This document shows positions 61,001 through 64,000 of a DNA stretch of 64,000 bases, piece by piece. The notes under the pieces were generated by a model. It did not search any database and was not told the origin of the DNA. It was given only the letters and a program-made list of their open reading frames with translations. Source of the DNA: Moesziomyces globuligerus. Its lineage: Eukaryota > Basidiomycota > Ustilaginomycetes > Ustilaginales > Ustilaginaceae. A program made the position numbers and the translations under genes. Every line of letters starts with the position of its first letter. The stretch's first letter is position 1. The DNA is taken from positions 124,001-188,000 of the forward strand of contig JARVLF010000016.1 of assembly GCA_030849465.1 (NCBI GenBank), read 5' to 3'.

Positions 61001-64000
61001 CGTCGGCTACCTCACCGAGTTCACGCGCTACCTGCTCACCGAGCAGAGCTTCGTGTGGAACATCGCCGGTAACGGCCTGCGCGTCGCCGCTCTGGGTATC
61101 GAGGTCAGCAGCATCTCGATCTCCAAAAACGTCATCCTCAGCGCGTTCAACGGCCTGAGGAACAGCGTCATCATCAACTCGTTCGACCTGCCTTCCAACG
61201 ACCCTGCGGGCGGTATCCACCTCACGGCGGCGACGACCATCTACAACCCCTCCCAGGTGGGTGTGCAGCTGTCGCGCTTCGGTGTCAACCTGGATCGCAA
61301 CAACACCTTCATCGGCCCCTCGGCCTCGCAGGAGACGTTTGTGCTGCAGGCGCTCGCGGTCACCACGCTTCCGCTCGCCGGTCGTCTCGTGCCCCAGTCC
61401 TCCGACCAGGGCCTGGCGGTTCTCTCGGAGATCTTTACGCGCTTCGTGGCCAACCAGAACACGGACGTGATGGTGCTCGGCGACTATGCTGGTCCAGAGA
61501 GCGTCACGTGGCTCAACGACGGTATCAAGGCGCTCGCGGTTCGTGTCTCGCTGCCCTCGCAGCAGTTCACGGTGATCCGAACCATCTCGATCAACCAGAT
61601 CTCGCTCTTCTTCACGACGCAGACCGCCTGGAACCCGCCGTCGAGCTCGAACGACACGCAGTCGCAGTTCTTCATCCCGTTCGGCTTCCCCCTCGACATC
61701 CAGCAGGTCGGCGGTGGCTTCATCGCCAACTACCAGGGTCAGGACATGGCCGTGCTCGACATCCCGCTCTCGCCCTCGATCACCGACGTGACCGCGCGCA
61801 TCCTCACGCTCATGTTCAGCAACGTGCCCTTCGCAGTGTACGACAACCAGCACCCGAGGTTCTCGCAGTTCTTGGCCGACACCACGGCCAACACGCAGGT
61901 GACGTTCAACCTCAACGGCCGCGCCAACACCAAGGCCAACACGGCCGCCGGTCTGCTGTCGATCAACAACATCCCCTTCAACGTCGACACCAACCTGCTC
62001 GGTCTGCAGAACCTCAACGCGCGTCCGGCCATCGTCTCGAACCTGGACGTATTCCGCGGCTTCCCGTCCTACCTCCAGATCAACGTCGACACGACGCTCT
62101 TCAACCCGTCGCACATCACCATCGGCACGGGCGACGTGACGTTCGACGTCTACTTCCTCGGTCGCAAGATCGGCACGGCCGTCATCAACGGACTGGTGCT
62201 CGTGCCGGGCGTCAACATCGTGCCGACCCAGGTGAGGTACGCGCCGCAGGGTGCCGAGAACACGCGTGCCGGTCAGACGCTGCTCGAGAACTACGTGCAG
62301 GGCATCGTCTCGAACACCATCATCCAGGGTACGCGCGACACGACGCCCATCGAGTCGCTCAAGCAGGCGCTCTCGGGCATCCGTCTGAACGCCGACATCC
62401 CGCCGCTCAGGCAGCTGCTCATCACCATCGCCAGGCTCACCATCCCGCCCAACATCGCACAGACCGGCATCGCCCAGGCCAACTTCGACCTGCGCAACCC
62501 GTTCACCGCGTCGATCAACCTCATCCGCGTCAAGGCCGACGCCTCGTACCAGGGCATCTTCCTCGGCGAGATCAACCAGGACCTGTCGAGCAACCCGATC
62601 CGCGCGCCTGGCCACACGACCATCACGTCGCGCTTCCTGCCGTTCGCCTTCGACCTCGACCCCAAGAACCTCATCCGCTTCGTTCAGGCCGCCGCAGCGT
62701 CGACCGGCACCGACCTTGGCCCGCTGCCGCCCCTCTTCGCCCAGGTGCTCGGGCAGGCCTCGACGCAGACGACGGTCAGCCCGTATCCGGACTTCAACCC
62801 TCCCAACTGCAGGTCCGGCCAGCAGTTCGACGTGCTCGGCGCCGTCCTGCGCACGCTGCAGGGTCTGACCACGAGGCTCGACGTCCAGTCGAGCGTCAGG
62901 CTGGACGAGTATGCGACCAACCTCAACTTTGTCCAGCAGCCCGTGCCGACCCAGACGGACCGCACGGCGCTCTACCTGCTCGGCCCCGCAGGTGCGCCCA
63001 TCGTGCAGAACATTGTCAACCAGGCGGTGCTGACCGTCGCGATCGCCAACATCACCAGCGTCACCAACACGGGCTTCGACGTCTCGCTCTCGGGCTCGCT
63101 CACGGGCACGGGTCCCTTTGACGCGCAGATCGAGTTCACCGAGCCGCTCACCGTGACCTGGCAGGGGAGGAACATTGCGCGCTTGACGCTGCCGCCCATC
63201 TGCGCGTTTGCCAACGTCGGTGTGCCCAACCTGGTCACGAGCGGTCGTCTGACGATCACCAACCTCGGCGCGTTTACGGACTTTGCGACGTTCATTCTGG
63301 CCAACCCGGCGTTCCAGTGGACCGTCTCGTCCAACCGGCTGACGGTGCGCGCGCTCGAGATCATCTACAGCAACGTCATCATCTCGAAGAACATCGATTT
63401 CCGCGCGTTCAACGGCCTGCCCGGCGTCACGACGTACGACTTTGACGTCTACGGCGAGACGAGCAACGCGCTGCTCATCCGCACGGGCGCGTCGATCCCC
63501 AACCCGGCCACGCTCGGCATCCAGCTCGACACGGCCAACTTTGAGATCTTCTTCATGGGCACCGACATCGGTCCGGTCAGCTCGCAGAACCTCTTCCTCG
63601 CCGCGCTCGCCACGACCAACACGACGCTGCAGGGTCAGATCACGGCCAAGTCCGGCCGCGACCTGCAGAACACGGGTATCCTCTTCACCAACTTCCTCCA
63701 GGGCAGGACGCAGATCCTCCAGGTGCGCGGTGTCTCGGTCGTCACGCAGGCCAACGGCAACCAGCCGGTCAACTGGCTCAGCGCGGCCTTCCGCACGCTG
63801 ACGCTCAACGTCGCGCTGCCCGGCCGCATCTACCAGATCATCTTCTCCATCACGCTCTCGGATCTGACCGTGTTTGTCAACGAGGATCCGGCCAACTCGT
63901 ACGTGGTGCCGTCGAGCTCCAACTCGACGATCGCGACGTTTGCCAATCCGTTCCGCTTCAGCCTGCAGCCGATCCAGGCGTCGCCGCACATCAACCTCTC
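58014..64000 (+). CDS. Giant single-pass membrane protein with three tandem DUF3712-like modules (3' truncated)
   Basis: The frame from ATG 58014 is open to the window edge (1995 complete codons, no stop). The N-terminal 55 residues are cytosolic and polar. One transmembrane segment follows (about 60-85, FIAPGVLLVTLAITLLPVLY), then a huge lumenal or extracellular part. Three modules align by eye: about 83-835, 846-1590 and 1599 onward. Each carries an F-x-W landmark (residues 201, 1013, 1767), then an 'NPxxxGVQL' stretch (SPFGVQLGT, SQVGVQLSR, ATLGIQLDT) and a W-L motif (GWLSQGI, TWLNDGI, NWLSAAF). A dibasic KR at 844-845 sits exactly between modules 1 and 2. There are many N-glycosylation sequons and few Cys. 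These are beta-rich LEA-2/DUF3712-type repeats; related fungal entries carry the old label 'pre-rRNA processing protein', which the membrane topology does not support. Function unknown. Confidence 0.85.
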   Translation, partial: MADDGYGSRENLRRRSAAQSVDSDQPAAAGYYQPGQPIGFIRARGTPYEKKYFSRKLGYCCLFIAPGVLLVTLAITLLPVLYAVANHALHTAVLHVEQSNITSPGNTSFPLTLQGQTKKVGIFPAHLYFREPVQVYWVLPPQPGQVASPETLTEINLGQFRLDYIGAAAGHARIKQATNFEINDVAGFGEFAKFLISQPEFTWKLNCSSVHAEAFSFLPTYKNLVFNKHIIIKGFNNFEDVEILDFQLPGDDPAGGISLSVTTSLVNPSPFGVQLGTLELGLYYQGLFLGPASTTNLNVTTGRNVITLNGRLVPHNDNSTALDLLGKLFTGYINGETLPTQARGVSVRQANGDNIGWLSQGISVLELAVPLKAPAPINPIKSISIGSLALVYTPETAYDPTAFSSALSAVLGLPFGFSLSIVNTANTFTILFDGAQVATINSAYSNTTTQLSLISAGQTAGTLNLTLPPSTLTLANDTAAARKELENFQTYLTLSNGTAIRLQGQAKAITDTPLGRVLLDGIIFDVNSGLLGLQGLNAYPTLITSVDVTGGTSDGILLGVGTTLVNPSNLNLTIGDSNFQLVNRVALGTVTIPGLNLQTGRNDVNATSVFNPNASPEGLDTLNRFIAGLDTELGINGFDGSTAVTSLLPALSQIRLKATLPGLKTSLVRSANLTVLDSTGITNNVASSTVFLNNPFSAPLTITRIRSNVTSHGIFVASIDTPLNFNAQGRAVTQSPPIDLGLNLYPPDIFALVRALAIKSGQNPAYIDGVVQLGGYTLTPTTSANSRRSLGAGEDEASFDDEEHNELAHAMMDGVNNVETLANVADWAERDESQAVEHVGSLQKRANLYTGFDLPTYISRAFNSATANLQIVSDARIGDYETTLTFAQQDVPLGTDVTLNKLLPVLASPIVQKIVDNAILNIDRVTILNPQQNTFQTALQGTITNSGPFDATIYFANGLDVTWNGRLLGRIAMPNVSLAGDVGATLEILADFAVADVGYLTEFTRYLLTEQSFVWNIAGNGLRVAALGIEVSSISISKNVILSAFNGLRNSVIINSFDLPSNDPAGGIHLTAATTIYNPSQVGVQLSRFGVNLDRNNTFIGPSASQETFVLQALAVTTLPLAGRLVPQSSDQGLAVLSEIFTRFVANQNTDVMVLGDYAGPESVTWLNDGIKALAVRVSLPSQQFTVIRTISINQISLFFTTQTAWNPPSSSNDTQSQFFIPFGFPLDIQQVGGGFIANYQGQDMAVLDIPLSPSITDVTARILTLMFSNVPFAVYDNQHPRFSQFLADTTANTQVTFNLNGRANTKANTAAGLLSINNIPFNVDTNLLGLQNLNARPAIVSNLDVFRGFPSYLQINVDTTLFNPSHITIGTGDVTFDVYFLGRKIGTAVINGLVLVPGVNIVPTQVRYAPQGAENTRAGQTLLENYVQGIVSNTIIQGTRDTTPIESLKQALSGIRLNADIPPLRQLLITIARLTIPPNIAQTGIAQANFDLRNPFTASINLIRVKADASYQGIFLGEINQDLSSNPIRAPGHTTITSRFLPFAFDLDPKNLIRFVQAAAASTGTDLGPLPPLFAQVLGQASTQTTVSPYPDFNPPNCRSGQQFDVLGAVLRTLQGLTTRLDVQSSVRLDEYATNLNFVQQPVPTQTDRTALYLLGPAGAPIVQNIVNQAVLTVAIANITSVTNTGFDVSLSGSLTGTGPFDAQIEFTEPLTVTWQGRNIARLTLPPICAFANVGVPNLVTSGRLTITNLGAFTDFATFILANPAFQWTVSSNRLTVRALEIIYSNVIISKNIDFRAFNGLPGVTTYDFDVYGETSNALLIRTGASIPNPATLGIQLDTANFEIFFMGTDIGPVSSQNLFLAALATTNTTLQGQITAKSGRDLQNTGILFTNFLQGRTQILQVRGVSVVTQANGNQPVNWLSAAFRTLTLNVALPGRIYQIIFSITLSDLTVFVNEDPANSYVVPSSSNSTIATFANPFRFSLQPIQASPHINL

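Noticed and set aside
60912..63989. Antisense open frame of 1025 codons
   Set aside because: It lies wholly opposite the giant DUF3712-like gene and is a codon-bias shadow (Arg/Asp/Val-rich, no domain). The sense frame has a membrane segment and repeated landmarks.

Overview
The window is nuclear DNA from a basidiomycete, most likely a smut fungus of the Ustilaginales. The gene bodies are GC-rich and mostly intronless. The few introns are short (53-93 nt) with GTAAG/GTATG-type donors. Kex2-type secreted precursors and a giant DUF3712/Tag1-like membrane protein also fit this group. The species cannot be named from the sequence alone.

Layout, left to right. (1) 0-10 kb: the tail of an unidentified gene, a CARM1-type arginine methyltransferase, a BRD8-like bromodomain protein, a short-chain dehydrogenase, tRNA dihydrouridine synthase DUS1 and an intron-containing tRNA. 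(2) 10-20 kb: an RRM + split-YTH m6A reader behind 3.8 kb of non-coding DNA, then a secreted repeat precursor with Kex2-type sites. (3) 20-24 kb: SURF1/SHY1, a YEA4/SLC35B4-like nucleotide-sugar transporter and a small OB-fold protein resembling the telomere-capping subunit TEN1. (4) 24-36 kb: vacuolar endopolyphosphatase PPN1, inositol hexakisphosphate kinase KCS1 and a large kelch/BTB protein. (5) 36-45 kb: a 4.4 kb gene-poor stretch carrying tRNA-Pro(AGG), a small secreted protein with a dibasic pro-site, and an acyl-CoA synthetase. (6) 44-52 kb: exosome subunit RRP41, cullin subunit APC2 with an apparent 1-nt frameshift, proteasome beta-6 (PRE7) and an orphan HxxxDG acyltransferase. (7) 52-64 kb: a Tag1-like single-pass membrane protein, then a giant protein of at least 1995 residues with three tandem ~750-810-residue modules, cut by the window edge.

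Most genes are conserved housekeeping genes with no operon logic. They are arranged as divergent pairs (PRMT/BRD8, YEA4/TEN1, RRP41/APC2, KEP/SURF1) and tight convergent pairs (SURF1/YEA4, TEN1/PPN1, SDR/DUS1, APC2/PRE7). Two neighbourhoods stand out functionally: KCS1 next to PPN1 (inositol pyrophosphate and polyphosphate metabolism), and the Tag1-like gene next to the giant gene of the same fold family. The least described items are the repeat-containing Kex2 precursor, the small secreted protein, the giant three-module protein and the YTH protein with a roughly 270-residue insertion.

All calls come from reading translated sequence and recalling family motifs. No database search was run.
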